DNA of 64,000 nucleotides from an uncultured Commensalibacter sp. (GCA_946699565.1 CAMPDW010000007.1:1-64000); one strand, 5' to 3'; shown: positions 47,278 through 58,640, numbered from the stretch's first letter. Notes: generated by a model not told the origin, from the letters alone. Program-made: numbers and translations.

Positions 47278-47427
47278 ATGATACGAAAGTTTGAGAAAAT
47301 CATTCTATTTGGCTTGTTCATTTTACTTGTTTACAGATTAGGTAAAGCAACGATCACTTTGACACAAAAAGAAAATGGATGGATTTTTAATATTGTTTCT
47401 ACTAGTCATCCTTTATTTAAACAATAA
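47278..47427 (+). CDS. Small single-helix membrane protein, unknown
   Basis: This 49-codon frame, MIRKFEKIILFGLFILLVYR then LGKATITLTQKENGWIFNIV, has one hydrophobic segment (about residues 8-20) and a good AAAGGA before the ATG. It is not broken although it sits between decayed genes. No family is recognised. It may form a unit with the 39-codon frame at 47466. Confidence 0.45.
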   Translation: MIRKFEKIILFGLFILLVYRLGKATITLTQKENGWIFNIVSTSHPLFKQ

Positions 47428-47465
47428 ATCATCAAAATCAAAATAGCTTTAAAAAGGTTGTAATC

Positions 47466-47585
47466 ATGTCTAAAAACAAAACACCTGAAAACCAAAATGT
47501 TATTTTTTCTAAAAAACTTGATAAAATGCCAAATAATATTAAAAACAAAAAATTAATTCCTGATGAACCTCTAATTAACAATTAA
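47466..47585 (+). CDS. Small basic protein, unknown
   Basis: This 39-codon frame (MSKNKTPENQNVIFSKKLDK, then MPNNIKNKKLIPDEPLINN) starts 38 bases after the previous small gene, with AAAAGG upstream of the ATG. It is Lys/Asn-rich and hydrophilic. Composition alone could arise by chance in such A+T-rich DNA, so confidence is low. Confidence 0.35.
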   Translation: MSKNKTPENQNVIFSKKLDKMPNNIKNKKLIPDEPLINN

Positions 47586-47946
47586 CAAAAAAATAATAAA
47601 TAATAAATTCAAACAAAGATAAGAGGCAAAAATTATTGTAAAATACAAAAAACTTCATTATCTTTAATTAATAAGATCAATCGCTTTTCTAGCATAAATT
47701 AAAATAATTTAATGATACAATTCAAATGTTTTATTAAATGACAAAGAAAATGTCCAACGAACTTAACAAGAAAAAAAGCATCCACCATTTTATAGTAAAT
47801 AAAAAGCAAAAATAAACTTAATGACCCAAATACATAGGTTTTGTTATTTAAATAAGTTCATCGTAAAACGGCATAAATCATGTTATCTTGTCAAAAAATA
47901 GCAGAAAAAAATGCATTCAATTAATATAAATCGCATAATGTCTGAG
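47586..47946. other. A+T-rich gap
   Basis: About 360 bases. A 25-codon frame (from 47738) is the only open stretch and has no supporting signal. Nothing else was recognised. Confidence 0.35.
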
Positions 47947-48775
47947 CTAGAAAGCAGAAATAACATGTAACTCTTTTGTCGCTAACATTGCTAGCAATAC
48001 TTTAACCATTTTAGGTGAAATACGATCTTCAATTATCAATTCTTTATCTATATTGCGGTTAAGATGCCTTATATCTTCTGTAATTTCAAAATGAAAAATA
48101 GTTTCCTTACTATATTTATTTGTTTTTTTTATTTTTTCAATAACACAATCAATATCTGAATTTATTTCTTGTACATCATAAATTTTTGTCCCAGAAAACA
48201 ATACTTTCTTTTTATCTGTCCAAAATCTATGTCCTGAAAATCTAGACGACCCTAATAAACTTTTATTACTAACACAGATATAAAATTACTATTTACCATA
48301 CCTAAAACATATCATCCCAATTTAACCTTAGAACTTTTAACCCTTGGAGAAATAAAACTTCTAGAGATCCTTTAAAATTGGAAGAAGGAATTACTATTTT
48401 TCTGACAATTTTTTTGTAAATGGATTTATTTCATCCACAAAAAGATAAACAGAAAATTGATTACTGTCATTATTTATTTTTTTGTTTATGTCCATAAACC
48501 ATTGTAAATTCATCTATCATTTTATTTATTGATATCTATTATATTCATAACAATTTCTTTGGCACTTGCTTTGCAAATACCAAATTCTGGATGGTATTCA
48601 AAATGAGCTTTTACAGAACATTTGTCTTCATATTGATTTTCTGCATCAACAAAAATAGATAAAATTTGTACTTCATCACTATAAAGTGGAAAAAAATATT
48701 ACTATATTTTTCAAACTGTTCACTTGCCCAAGCATTATCAAACCTTATTGTAAATGCCTTAACCATTTACAAAGC
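47947..48775 (-). pseudogene. Two adjacent degraded genes of unknown family
   Basis: A minus-strand start near 48766 opens MVKAFTIRFDNAWASEQFEK. After shifts it continues with DEVQILSIFVDAENQYEDK and VKAHFEYHPEFGICKASAKE to a stop near 48525. A second gene follows: MNLQWFMDINKKI, SVYLFVDEINPFTKKL, FSGHRFWTDKKKVLFSGTKI, and an open 84-codon end (48201-47947) with KETIFHFEITEDIRHLNRNI. The pieces look like real proteins in broken frames. No family could be named for either. Confidence 0.4.
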
Positions 48776-48829
48776 AGGAATATTCTTATTACCAATAAAT
48801 GACAACTCTATACTTATCTGAAATCTTAC

Positions 48830-49129
48830 CTATAAAATTTTATACTTATCAGTATAATGAGTTTCACTAGTAGAAAGTTTATTTTCATCTACAAGTTCTA
48901 AAACGATATAAGGTGTTTTAGGTGTTGAAATCCTATTTCCCAATCCTTTAACAATTTGTAATTTAGCTCCTTTAATCAGAATAGCTTTTTGTAAAAACTT
49001 TCCAACCAAATTATACATTTCCTTATAAGTTAATATTTTTAATTCAGGAAACTCTCCATCTTCTGGAGCTTTTGCAATTATCTTTGCTGGTTGATCATCA
49101 TTTATTTGTATTTGATTATCATCTGTCAT
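48830..49129 (-). CDS. Phage neck/tail-terminator-like fragment
   Basis: This 99-residue frame starts MTDDNQIQINDDQPAKIIAK. Its second half (FLQKAILIKGAKLQIVKGLG, NRISTPKTPYIVLELVDENK) resembles the N-terminal part of phage neck/tail terminator proteins ('F....LP.G..VV.GQ.NRV..P....FVV.TP......L.TN'). Those are about 150-180 residues, so this copy is probably C-terminally truncated. In related prophages the gene sits just before the sheath gene, which has been lost from the prophage at 1-14400. Here it is an isolated fragment. Confidence 0.42.
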   Translation of the reverse strand: MTDDNQIQINDDQPAKIIAKAPEDGEFPELKILTYKEMYNLVGKFLQKAILIKGAKLQIVKGLGNRISTPKTPYIVLELVDENKLSTSETHYTDKYKIL

Positions 49130-49640
49130 TTTTTATTTTCCTATTGATTTAGACATAAAAAAAGACGCAATGATTGCGTCTTTAATTTAGATACTCTTTT
49201 ATTTTCTTTAAAATTTAGTCATAAAGAAATGACCTAAAAACGGGTCATTATGTTATAAATTTAAATTACGACCTACCTTATGAATATAACAGTTCTATTA
49301 TAGTATATTTTTTATAATTTGCAATAAATTACATCTTTATTTTATCTCGTATAAGACTAATTCTCACCTTTTTTTCTTCTATCTCTCCTTTTGCCTTTCA
49401 GCCTTCTTATATAATTAATTTTAACGCGTTTAAAGACTTTTCGGACAAGCTCTTCAATCGTTGCTTTTCCTTCTCTAACGTGGTCAATCGCTCATTCACT
49501 TGCTAAAAGATTTATAAAACTCTGCTAACTGTTTCACTGGCTTTATCTCTTTCCAAAAATTATTTACTTGATAGCAAAAATATAAGAAAACCAAACAAAA
49601 CAACATTAATATTTCCTCGACACAATTTATCAATAGTTTA
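49130..49640. other. Non-coding stretch with two hairpins
   Basis: The hairpin AAAGACGCAAT/ATTGCGTCTTT at 49161-49183 has a T run on the minus strand. A second, ATGACC/GGGTCAT, lies at about 49228-49246. The remainder has mixed low-level coding traces that could not be assigned. Confidence 0.45.
49157..49183 (-). terminator. Minus-strand terminator
   Basis: An 11-bp near-perfect stem (AAAGACGCAAT with ATTGCGTCTTT) is followed on the minus strand by seven T. No intact minus-strand gene lies upstream of it (to the right), so it is a leftover of a lost gene or serves an unrecognised RNA. Confidence 0.55.
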
Positions 49641-51330
49641 CAGGACTGGAATTTGAGGTATTAAAAACACTTAAAACAACAAATTGCTGCCACGTTGAGT
49701 TTTACTTCAATCCAGCTGAATCATTATCTATGGTATAGCAATTTCAGATTTTGCTGTACAAACGGTACGATTATCCTTGTGAATTGCATAATATCAAATG
49801 AATACGAAAATGCAGGAGATCTTTGGTGATTCTCCAGCAACCTTGCCTTTAACGGAAAAATCATGTAGTTTGTGGCAAAGCGTTACAGCTAGATTGAACA
49901 AAAATTTACCCCGTCAAGGATATGCAAATACAGACAAAAACCCATTCTGTAGTAAAGATAGACCCAAAAACAAAGATTTATGTAGCAGACAATTCACCGT
50001 TTCATGGCAGCACCTAGCAAAATAAAAAGCAAAATAGGATATGACTCATCTTTTTTCTTCAAATACTAAAAAATATAAAATGCTGGATTATAGTGTTGAA
50101 TTATTTTTCAAAACGGTACAATTTCTTAATGATAATACCACAATATGTGGAGGGGCATTGGTCATTACCAATTCGATTTGTTAAGACACCTAGATCGAAC
50201 TGCTCTAGCCATTTATAAAGTTGAAGGTTAGAATTGACTTTACTTAGCCGTCCTTTAAATGAGAAAATAATACCACTCATAATGCGAGGTGACCTGTATT
50301 ATTGTAAGGTTACGACATGCATCATCAATCACGAAAACGTTATATTTTGAAAATCATAGTATAATGATATTCCCCACATTTCTCCATATTTATTACCAGT
50401 TAATAATAATATTATTGTCCAAAAGCGTAGAAAACCCTTCGGCAATGTAAATTCCATTACTTTAGGAAATATAACAATAAATAGAGAAAATTTAATGTTA
50501 TCTCCACCAGAAAAACAAGAATTATTAAAAAATTATCCTCAAGCAGCTCCTTTGATTAAACGTATCTATAGATCACAAAAATTTATTCGTGAAGAGGAAC
50601 GATATTGTTTATAGCTTCACGATCAAGATTTACCGTTGGCACAATCTATACTACCCATTGAGGAAAGAATAGAAGCAGTTCAAAAAAACGGTTACAAAAT
50701 CTTCATCCTAAAGCCAATCAAATGGCTTAACAGCCTCATCAATTTCGGGAAATGAATGAAATAAAAATTATGCATTTTTAATTCCTCGCGTTTCCTCAGA
50801 ACAACGCCGCTATTTATCCATTGGGTTCATGTCAGCATATATTATTATTAGTGATTCATCATTTGCTGTTTTTAGGCTCCCCCTGAATATTTGTTTGCGA
50901 TTTTATCTTTCATTTACATACAGTATGGTTAGTCAATATTGGAAAAAAGTTAGAGAAACGTTATAAATATTCCAACACTATTGTCTATAATACTTTTTCA
51001 TTTCTTCCCTTAACATCCGATCAGGAAAAGCAACTGGCTGAATGTGCGGGGAATATTCTGGCTGCTAGAAAGGAACATTCAGGCAAGACCATTGCCACAC
51101 TCTATAATTCCCAAACCATGCGCAATTTACTAACCTTATCGCCCAACCAAATACCAGCGATGATCGTGTACAAGAATCCGTCTATAATTTCCTTAAAGCC
51201 ATCGCCTGTTCTTTATTAATGGAACAAATCCTAGCTTCTTCCTATAGTTTTAAAAACCGTACAAACAGCGATACAATCGAAGGATTTATCCAAAATAGTC
51301 CAAATAGAGAGTCTCTTTTATCTATTTAAG
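49641..51330 (+). pseudogene. MmeI-like DNA methyltransferase (restriction enzyme), degraded
   Basis: Plus-strand pieces in order are EIFGDSPATLPLTEK, KIYVADNSPFHGSTQQNKKQ (a decayed GNPPF catalytic motif), GGALVITNSICQ ('GG...FVTTNSI.QG'), FGNVNSITLGNITINREN, then LLKNYPQAAPLIKRIYRSQK and FIREEERYCL, VSSEQRRYLSIGF, and TIVYNTFSFLPLTSDQEKQL with ECAGNILAARKEHSGKTIAT. These follow the MmeI/type IIL methyltransferase and its target-recognition domain. The N-terminal nuclease is missing or unrecognisable. There are more than eight shifts or stops. Confidence 0.78.
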
Positions 51331-52002
51331 GGACTTGCCACTTATCCTTCTGTACGTACCAAAGAAATTTGCAAAAATGATTTGAATGATTTAGTCGCTA
51401 TTACTTTACAAAATAGCATTGTTTTAAAAGCTGGAATGAATATCAAAGAATATCTCCCAGAAATTTTAATGCAAACCGTTTTATCTAGAATTATCAGAAA
51501 AAAATATCCAACTGTAATGAAGAAGAAGTAGAAGCAATCAACCAACGCTTGGACACAAAAATAGTGATGAACTCTCCTTCTATAAAAATGAAGCCCGAAT
51601 TATCTCCAGAGGAGAGAAAGAAACTTAGAAAAAATACCATCAAGCAATATAAAAGAGATCAGTTCATTCACATAATCAACAAGTTAACTCATGTTTCAGA
51701 AACCGGATATTAATCTGATTGCCACGATTAATCCTTTTCAGCGTTCTTATGAAATTTTATCAAAAACCTTGGATATAAAAACATTGAACACACTGCATAC
51801 TTATATTATATCTTTTAAAAAAGTATGATCGAAAACGAGGCAATTGCATTATGACCAAAAATTAAAATATTTTATAACGAGCATCAAAAAGAGCCGAATA
51901 TCCATAGTAATAACCCAATCGAACGACGCTTAATCGAACTTTAGTCTAGTTAAAAGAGGCACAATGTAAACGTTCTATTACTCCAGAAAATTAAGTATAA
52001 TA
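51331..52002 (+). other. Unassigned degraded coding sequence in the defence remnant
   Basis: Plus-strand fragments include TYPSVRTKEICKNDLNDLVA, MKPELSPEERKKLRKNTIKQ, LIATINPFQRSYEILSKTLD and NEHQKEPNIHSNNPIERRLI. They look like eroded protein-coding DNA between the methyltransferase and the nuclease. No family was recognised. Confidence 0.35.
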
Positions 52003-53170
52003 TAATGACTAAAGCAACCCTCAATAAAATCTTCACCCGCATGCAAGAAATTTAATTAACCAATCAGAAAAAAAGAAATTAACGTCTAAGTGAAAATAAC
52101 AAAATCTTGCATAATTTTGAAGAGATTAATCTTTTTATTGATATTAATGGTGATGCACCAAGTGATATGCGTAATGGGCATTGATTAAGTTTAAATGAAC
52201 GTAAACTGGCTGTACAATTAGAACAATATCATAAAAATAATCAACATATTCGTATTTTAAAATTACAAGATCGGCATTTTCTACTAAACTACCAAGAGAA
52301 AAAATAGAGAATATTCCAAATTCTTTGAATGATATTTCTAATAAAGGATATGCTTTGTTATCAACAGATAACTTGTCTGCAACAGATATTTATTTTCTCT
52401 TTTTCAAAAACACCTAAAATAAAAAGCTTATCTCCAAAACAGATCGCGTTTCAAAGCGCATGAAATGCCTTGATTTTAATCAATTTAAACCTTTATTTGA
52501 TTCTTATCTTAATAATCCCATGAGTGGAAAAAGAAACAATATACGTTGTCGTAAAGAGCAAGCAATTGATACTGATGATTTTTTATCTTAAACAGAATTA
52601 TAGTTTAGTTGCAGAAGTAACAGAGCGTCAAATCAGAAATGGACGAAAAAACACACGTTTAAAATTGATTTTTAGTGATGGTATGGAAGATGAAAATTTA
52701 TTACGCTCTTTGGCTACTGAATTGTATAAAGATCCACAAGGCAGATATATTTCCAAACCTGAAACAGGAAATCTTTAGCTCAAACCATATAATAACCATT
52801 CCAGAAAAAGAAATTTCTGGATATATTTATATCTTTAAAAAAACTTTTCTAAAAATGAAATCATTCAAGAGTTAGACGGTAGATTATTTAAAATTGGATA
52901 TACAACGTCAAATGACGTGCAGCAACATATCAAGAACGCACAATATGAGGCTACATATCTATTTGGCACCCGTACAACTTATTCAAAAATATAAAGTTAA
53001 AAATACTAACTTAGCTTCATTTGAAAATTTATTACATCATTTTATAGCAAGCCCAATTAAAAATAGATTTTAAAGATCATTTTAGAAAAATAATACAACC
53101 AAAAGAATAGTTTTTGCTTTCTTTAAATATTATTGAGCAAGCTATTAAATTATTATCTAATTCCATGATT
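52003..53170 (+). pseudogene. GIY-YIG (T5orf172-type) nuclease family protein, degraded
   Basis: The start near 52003 gives TKATLNKIFTRMQEI. Then come NFEEINLFIDINGDAPSDMR with NGH, LNERKLAVQLEQYHK, DFNQFKPLFDSYL ('C.DF..F.PLF'), RNGRKNTRLKLIFSDGMEDE, NLLRSLATELYKDPQGRYIS, then SGYIYIFKK and a GIY-YIG-like end with YLAPVQLIQKYK and LASFENLLHHFIA. This order is that of the GIY-YIG nuclease proteins found beside phage-defence methyltransferases. Several frameshifts and stops are present. It ends about 130 bases before tRNA-Ser. Confidence 0.72.
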
Positions 53171-53304
53171 CATTAATATAGATACGATCACAAAACAAGC
53201 TCCATTGTAAGAAAGTAAAATTCAATAAATTCTCTAAGATGAGTTTTATATTAGATTTAGTCTTTAGAGAAACATATAATAAAAATAAAGTCTTAACTTA
53301 TATA

Positions 53305-53396
53305 TGGCGGAGGGGATGGGATTCGAACCCACGGTACGGCTTACACCGTACAACGGTTTAGCAAACCGTCGCCTTCAGCCACTCGGCCACCCCTCC
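53305..53396 (-). tRNA. tRNA-Ser (GCU)
   Basis: This is a 92-base class II tRNA on the minus strand. Acceptor GGAGGGG pairs with CCCCTCC, the discriminator is G and CCA is encoded. The anticodon loop TTTGCTAAA gives GCU. A long variable arm (GTACGGTGTAAGCCGTAC) and a GGTTCGAATCC T-arm are present. Its 3' end faces the decayed defence genes. Confidence 0.95.
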
Positions 53397-53482
53397 GCAA
53401 GAAGAGCCTGCCTATAACACGACGTTTGCTTTTACCGTTTCTAAACATTTATTAAGTAACTGTCAATTTCCTTTTTTAATTT

Positions 53483-54937
53483 TTATACAGATAAATGCTT
53501 TTTTAAAAGTTCATTGACTATTACGGGGTTAGCTTTGCCCTTCATTTCCTTCATAACCTGTCCGATAAAGAAACCAAAAAGCTTATCTTTTCCTGATTTA
53601 TACTGTTCAACTTTATCCGCATTAGCAAATAAAATATCTACAATAACCTTATCAATTACACCAGTATCCGTGACTTGTCGTAAACCTTTACGTTTCACAA
53701 TATCCGCAGGCATATCACCTGTTTCAACCATATCCTCAAAAACTTCCTTTGCAATTTTACCATTGATGGTTTTATCACCAATTAAATCCAGCAAGGCACC
53801 AATAGCTTCAGCCTTTACAGGACTGTCATGAATTGACAGACCCTTTTTATTCAATACAGCAAAGAGTTCACCTGTAACCCAGTTTGAGGCCAAACGTCCA
53901 TCCCGTCCTTTTGCAACATTTTCAAAAAAATCGGCGATGTCTTTTTCAGCAACCAGAACATTAGCATCATAACGGGACAATCCGTATTCATTTTGAAAAC
54001 GATTACGTTTTGCATCCGGTAATTCAATCAACGTTGCATTAAGATGATCCACATGAGATTGTTCAACAATTAAAGGTAACAAATCTGGATCTGGAAAATA
54101 GCGGTAGTCATGAGCATCTTCTTTGCTACGCATCGTACGAGTTTCCCCTTTAACAACATCGAATAAACGAGTTTCCTGATCTATCTCTCCTCCATTTTCA
54201 TATATTTCCACATGTCTCTTAGCTTCAATTTCAATTGCCTGCATAACATATCGAATAGAGTTAATATTTTTCAATTCACAACGCGTACGATATTTCTCAC
54301 CTGGCTTACGTACGGATACGTTCACATCTGCACGCATTGACCCTTCTTCCATATTACCATCACAAGTTCCCAAATAACGTACAATCGCACGAATTTTGCG
54401 TAAATAAGCACCTGCTTCTTCAGGCGAACGCATATCGGGTTCACTGACAATCTCCATCAAGGCTACACCGGAACGATTTAAATCAATACAGGTCTCTTTC
54501 GGAGCAAGATCATGTATGGATTTTCCTGCATCCTGTTCCAGGTGTAAACGAGTAATCCCAATTTTTTTTACCGTACCATCATCTAATTCAATTTCGATTT
54601 CACCCTTACCAACAATAGGATGCGTAAATTGAGAAATCTGATATCCCTGTGGCAAATCAGCATAAAAATAATTCTTGCGATCAAAGCGGCTTACCAAATT
54701 AATCTGGGCATTTAATCCAAATCCCGTACGAATAGCCTGATCAACACATTCACGATTAATTACTGGCAACATTCCAGGAAAAGCAGCATCAACAAGACTA
54801 ACCTGCGTATTGGGCTCACTACCAAAATGCGCAGAGGCACCTGAAAATAATTTGGCTTTACTGATAACCTGTGCATGAACTTCCAGACCAATAACAACTT
54901 CCCAGGATCCTGTTGATCCTACAATCACATAGTTCAT
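53483..54937 (-). CDS. gatB: Asp/Glu-tRNA amidotransferase subunit B
   Basis: This 484-residue subunit binds the mischarged tRNA and phosphorylates its Glu or Asp. It begins with [14 protein letters not shown] and has [54 protein letters not shown] and [13 protein letters not shown], with a YqeY-like C-terminal domain ([17 protein letters not shown]). The ATG overlaps the gatA stop by four bases. It is the third gene of gatCAB, which makes Gln-tRNA and/or Asn-tRNA where the matching synthetase is missing. Confidence 0.95.
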   Translation of the reverse strand: MNYVIVGSTGSWEVVIGLEVHAQVISKAKLFSGASAHFGSEPNTQVSLVDAAFPGMLPVINRECVDQAIRTGFGLNAQINLVSRFDRKNYFYADLPQGYQISQFTHPIVGKGEIEIELDDGTVKKIGITRLHLEQDAGKSIHDLAPKETCIDLNRSGVALMEIVSEPDMRSPEEAGAYLRKIRAIVRYLGTCDGNMEEGSMRADVNVSVRKPGEKYRTRCELKNINSIRYVMQAIEIEAKRHVEIYENGGEIDQETRLFDVVKGETRTMRSKEDAHDYRYFPDPDLLPLIVEQSHVDHLNATLIELPDAKRNRFQNEYGLSRYDANVLVAEKDIADFFENVAKGRDGRLASNWVTGELFAVLNKKGLSIHDSPVKAEAIGALLDLIGDKTINGKIAKEVFEDMVETGDMPADIVKRKGLRQVTDTGVIDKVIVDILFANADKVEQYKSGKDKLFGFFIGQVMKEMKGKANPVIVNELLKKHLSV

Positions 54938-56415
54938 AAAGAAACTCCAGAATGAATGGCAGGTTTATATGTAAAATTAGCAGCTTTTTCCATTGCTGAC
55001 CCAACCGCAATCAAGGTTTCTTCATCAAACGGACGCCCCAATAGCTGTAACCCTAAAGGTAAACCTTGTTTATTTAATCCAGCAGGTAAAGCTAAACCTG
55101 GTACCCCAGCCATACTGGCGGGAACAGTGAATATATCATTTAAATACATTTGGACAGGATCATCCTGATGTTCATCTTTTGCAAAAGCCGCCGATGGTGC
55201 TGTTGGGGTTAACAGAACGTCTACCTTTTCATAGGCATTCATAAAATCCTGATAAATAAGTTTGCGTACCTTTTGTGCTCGCAGATAATAAGCATCGTAA
55301 TAGCCCGAAGATAACACATAAGTACCCATCAGAATACGGCGTTTAACCTCAACACCAAAACCTTCTCCACGTGTATTTGCATAAAGTTCATCAAGACTGT
55401 TACCACTGACACGATGACCATAGCGAACCCCGTCATAACGAGCCAGATTAGATGAGGCCTCAGCAGGGGCAATAATGTAATAGGTGGCCAAACCATATTT
55501 CGTATGAGGCAAAGAAATATCTACAATCTCACAACCTGCCTCTTTCAACCAGTCAATTCCTTGCTGCCAAATTGCCTCGATTTCAGATGACATACCAGAA
55601 GCACAATATTCTTTTGGAATACCAACACGTAGCCCTTTTAATGAACGGTTACAAGCTGCACGATACTCTGGAACCTCTCTATCCACACTTGTGCTATCTT
55701 TCGGGTCAAAACCGGCCATTGACTGCAACAGGATTGCACAATCTTCAACAGTTTTTGCCATAGGTCCAGCCTGATCAAGCGAACTAGCAAACGCAATAAT
55801 CCCCCAACGACTACAACGTCCATAGGTTGGTTTAATCCCTGTAATACCACAATAAGCTGCTGGCTGACGAATAGAACCCCCTGTATCTGTTCCAGTAGCA
55901 CCCAAAGCTATCCGTGCCGCCACAGCAGCCGCAGAACCACCAGATGAGCCACCAGGAACTAAAAATGCATCATCACCTTTACGTTTCCAAGGGTTTTCAA
56001 CAGCACCAAATACTGAATTAAGATTGCCAGATCCCATCGCAAATTCATCAAGATTGGTCTTACCTAAAAAAACAGCACCATCCTTTAATAAATTTGCAGT
56101 AACCGTACTTTCATAAGGCGGAATAAAATTTTCCAAAATACGACTGGCAGCAGTGGTTGGAATATCCTTTGTACAAAAAAGATCCTTAATTGCCAAAGGC
56201 ACACCCGTCAGCATCGGAGCATCTCCAGAAGCCAACTTTTCATCTGCCGCCTTAGCCTGTCCAAGGGCGACTTTTTCCGTTACAGTAATATAAGCATTTA
56301 ACCGATTATTTAACAAATTAATCGCTTTTAAATGATCACGTGTTAATTCATCCGCACTAAATTCCTTTTGACGCAATCCCTCAATCGCGTTCGCAATCGT
56401 CATTTCTGTCAACAT
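54934..56415 (-). CDS. gatA: Asp/Glu-tRNA amidotransferase subunit A
   Basis: This 493-residue amidase liberates ammonia from glutamine for GatB. It shows the Ser-cisSer-Lys triad regions: [12 protein letters not shown] (Lys), and [20 protein letters not shown] with [20 protein letters not shown]. The C-terminal [20 protein letters not shown] is standard. It begins one base into the gatC stop (TAATG) and overlaps gatB by four bases, so the three subunits are translationally coupled. Confidence 0.95.
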   Translation of the reverse strand: MLTEMTIANAIEGLRQKEFSADELTRDHLKAINLLNNRLNAYITVTEKVALGQAKAADEKLASGDAPMLTGVPLAIKDLFCTKDIPTTAASRILENFIPPYESTVTANLLKDGAVFLGKTNLDEFAMGSGNLNSVFGAVENPWKRKGDDAFLVPGGSSGGSAAAVAARIALGATGTDTGGSIRQPAAYCGITGIKPTYGRCSRWGIIAFASSLDQAGPMAKTVEDCAILLQSMAGFDPKDSTSVDREVPEYRAACNRSLKGLRVGIPKEYCASGMSSEIEAIWQQGIDWLKEAGCEIVDISLPHTKYGLATYYIIAPAEASSNLARYDGVRYGHRVSGNSLDELYANTRGEGFGVEVKRRILMGTYVLSSGYYDAYYLRAQKVRKLIYQDFMNAYEKVDVLLTPTAPSAAFAKDEHQDDPVQMYLNDIFTVPASMAGVPGLALPAGLNKQGLPLGLQLLGRPFDEETLIAVGSAMEKAANFTYKPAIHSGVSL

Positions 56416-56723
56416 TATTCAACCACTTTCGGAACTGCATAAAAATCAGCAATACGTTCTGGAGCATTGGATAAAACGGCTTCACGGCAATTACCATCAG
56501 TGACTTTATCTTCTCGCATTCTTAATTTCGCATTTTCAGCCCCAACCATTGGTTCAACAGTTGAAACATCTAATTCATTCAACTGTTCAACCCAATGGAT
56601 TATTCCACCAAGATCCTGAGCATAGATTGCCAGTTCATTTTCCTTGACAGCAAGGGCGGATAATTTAGCAACACGCTGAACAATCTTTATGTCCAAGGCA
56701 TCATCCTTTTGCTTATCAGTCAA
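56415..56723 (-). CDS. gatC: Asp/Glu-tRNA amidotransferase subunit C
   Basis: This 102-residue subunit holds GatA and GatB together. The start is taken as a TTG at 56723 because GGGAGGG lies six bases before it and the protein then begins [20 protein letters not shown]. Farther upstream in-frame codons would place the binding site inside the gene. The pattern 'V..VAKLSAL...E.E...YA.DL..I..WV.QLNE.DV..V.PM' is typical. It is the first gene of the operon. Confidence 0.9.
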   Translation of the reverse strand: MTDKQKDDALDIKIVQRVAKLSALAVKENELAIYAQDLGGIIHWVEQLNELDVSTVEPMVGAENAKLRMREDKVTDGNCREAVLSNAPERIADFYAVPKVVE

Positions 56724-56756
56724 TTCTTCCCTCCCAAATAACAATAATTTTAAAAA

Positions 56757-57818
56757 TAAAAGTTAATTTTAATCTATATAACCTAAAAGATCAAAAAAAA
56801 CCTATACATTAAAACCCTTTTCCTATTTAATTAAATTATGTTCAACAAATCACAATATGAAAAAAGCGCTTTAATAACTAAATTTTTATAAAACTAAATA
56901 TAAATAACCTTAATTTTATTAATTTCAAAAACAGCATTTTACTATTATTAAATATTTATACATCTATATATAAAAATTTTTCATATTTTCAAGTTACATA
57001 TGTAATACCTTAATTACCATAGTTTATTAATGTTACTTTTAAATAATAAATATATTAAATATTGTAGGATTCTATTATTGTTTAATATAGAAATCATAGT
57101 AAATTACTAATAAAATTTAATTTATAGTAAAAAATAATTTGCAAAAGACAATTTTATATTTATAGTAAGACAAGCATCTGGTGAATAGAATCTGGGTGCG
57201 GCTAAATAAGATGCGGCAACATCCTATTCAACCTAATCATCACAGAACTATGTTTGAAAGAACATTCTGCAATGACTGACGTAAATTTATATCATATACT
57301 TAGCATTAATGCTATTATGAAAAATCAAATTTATTCAGATACCATCTCTAAATATGGCAGTTTTCTGCGTATTTGTTGGACAGAATTGTTTATTCGCTAG
57401 ATGCAATTAATTCACTTCTAAATTATTTTAAAGAAGAAGAAATTATTGTATTACAGTCATTTATTTTTATAATTATTACATAAACTAGTAAATCTTAGTT
57501 CTATCACAATTAAGCTTCAAATTACAATTACATCATTTATAGTTATCATTAATAAATAATTAACTAAAGTGAAAATATAGTGATATATATATGCTTTTAT
57601 TAGTTGTAATTTTATAAAAATATTAATAAAATGTTATTTTATTTTCCCAGGCATTTTTTTAATTAATCTATATAGACATTTTGGCCTGGGTTCTTTTTCA
57701 TCTAAAAAATCTATTTTAGTTTATCAAAACTTACAAGTAACAATTTTCTTATAAAAAATTCATTTTAATTTATTATACTTATTTCATTTAAACATTAATT
57801 TTAACCCCTTGATACATA
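56757..57818. other. Long gene-poor gap upstream of gatC
   Basis: About 1.06 kb. Most of it is very A+T-rich. A patch with more balanced composition at about 57180-57400 carries weak plus-strand coding traces (MTDVNLYHILSINAIMKNQ is open for a short stretch), suggesting another eroded gene, but no family could be named. CCCAGGC and GCCTGGG at 57645-57688 could pair over a 30-base loop. The gatCAB promoter must lie near 56760-56900. Confidence 0.4.
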
Positions 57819-58120
57819 TCAAATAACTTTCATACCAATTAAACAAATGATTATTCCAAGAATATCCCAACAATCTAGTTGCGTACCTTTAACAAGCCAT
57901 AACCATAATAAAGAAGATAAAATATGAATTCTACCATAGTAGCATTAGGCATGACCCGCTAAATCAGCATCTATTTTCGTTAAAATCCATGCAAAAAAAA
58001 TCAAACTAAATATTTCCAAATTACTCAATATGAAGATTTACCCAGTTTTATCCATGACCAAAAAAAGCATCTTGCGATTTCTACCAATGTTGTAAAAAAT
58101 AAAAAAGTAAAGAAAACATT
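57819..58120 (-). pseudogene. YnfA/UPF0060 membrane protein, frameshifted
   Basis: Three minus-strand frames rebuild the small four-helix YnfA protein of about 105 residues: TFLFFTTLVEIARCFFWSWI with KLGKSS, then SLILFAWILTKIDADLAGHA, and SSLLWLWLVKGTQLDCWDIL with GIIICLIGMKVI. The pattern ('T.L.EI.GC...W..L..G.S', 'L.LFAWLLT....AAGR.YA.YGG.YI..SL.WLW.V.G..P..WD..G..I.L.G..II') is clear. At least two frameshifts and a stop inactivate it. Confidence 0.7.
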
Positions 58121-58133
58121 AATATTTTTATCC

Positions 58134-58640
58134 CTAATTCTTAAAGATATTTTTTTCCATATAGACAGCATCTTTACCGTAGGTCCATAATTTAAGTTTC
58201 AAATAATCCGAAGGCTTAATAGACCTAAATCCTTGCTTTTTCCAAAAATCAACCGAATTTTGAATAGAAACCAAAGATATAGCATTATAAAATTTTTCAT
58301 GAACAATATTCATAAATTGATCAAGTAATAATTTCGCTATTCCTTTACCTCTTGCATCAGGATGAATGGCCAGATCATGTAAATATAAACAATTTGCGGT
58401 TTTATCTAAAGACTGTGTTTGATCATTCAATGTTGGTGGCTCACCCAGTAAAGCAGGAATAGCAAGCAAATATCCAAGGATTTCTCTATTATTATTCGCT
58501 ACAAAACAGGTATCTGGACTTGTCATAATTTTTGAAGCCATAGAAACTTCGTTTTCAGGTTCAATAGCATAATAACATAATGCTTGAATAGTAAGAATAC
58601 TCTCCATATCATTTAATAAAGCCCTACGTATTTTTACCAT
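58134..58640 (-). CDS. GNAT-family N-acetyltransferase
   Basis: This 168-residue acetyltransferase has the GNAT acetyl-CoA motif A, LHDLAIHPDARGKGIAKLLL ('V.P..RG.GIG..L'), a preceding FVANNNREILGYLLAIPALL strand, and a 'F..KQGF' C-terminal strand (VDFWKKQGFRSIKPSD). It is not close enough to RimI to name; the substrate is unknown. It stands alone between the YnfA remnant and the FAD dehydrogenase, on the same strand as both. Confidence 0.82.
   Translation of the reverse strand: MVKIRRALLNDMESILTIQALCYYAIEPENEVSMASKIMTSPDTCFVANNNREILGYLLAIPALLGEPPTLNDQTQSLDKTANCLYLHDLAIHPDARGKGIAKLLLDQFMNIVHEKFYNAISLVSIQNSVDFWKKQGFRSIKPSDYLKLKLWTYGKDAVYMEKNIFKN

Noticed and set aside
50140..50170. A second att copy for tRNA-Ser (TGTGGAGGGGCATTGG resembles the tRNA end)
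   Set aside because: The match is short and gapped, and it is explained as coding sequence for the CGGALVITN part of the methyltransferase.
57645..57688. Terminator from CCCAGGC/GCCTGGG
   Set aside because: The loop is about 30 bases and the stem only seven pairs; there is no clear upstream gene.
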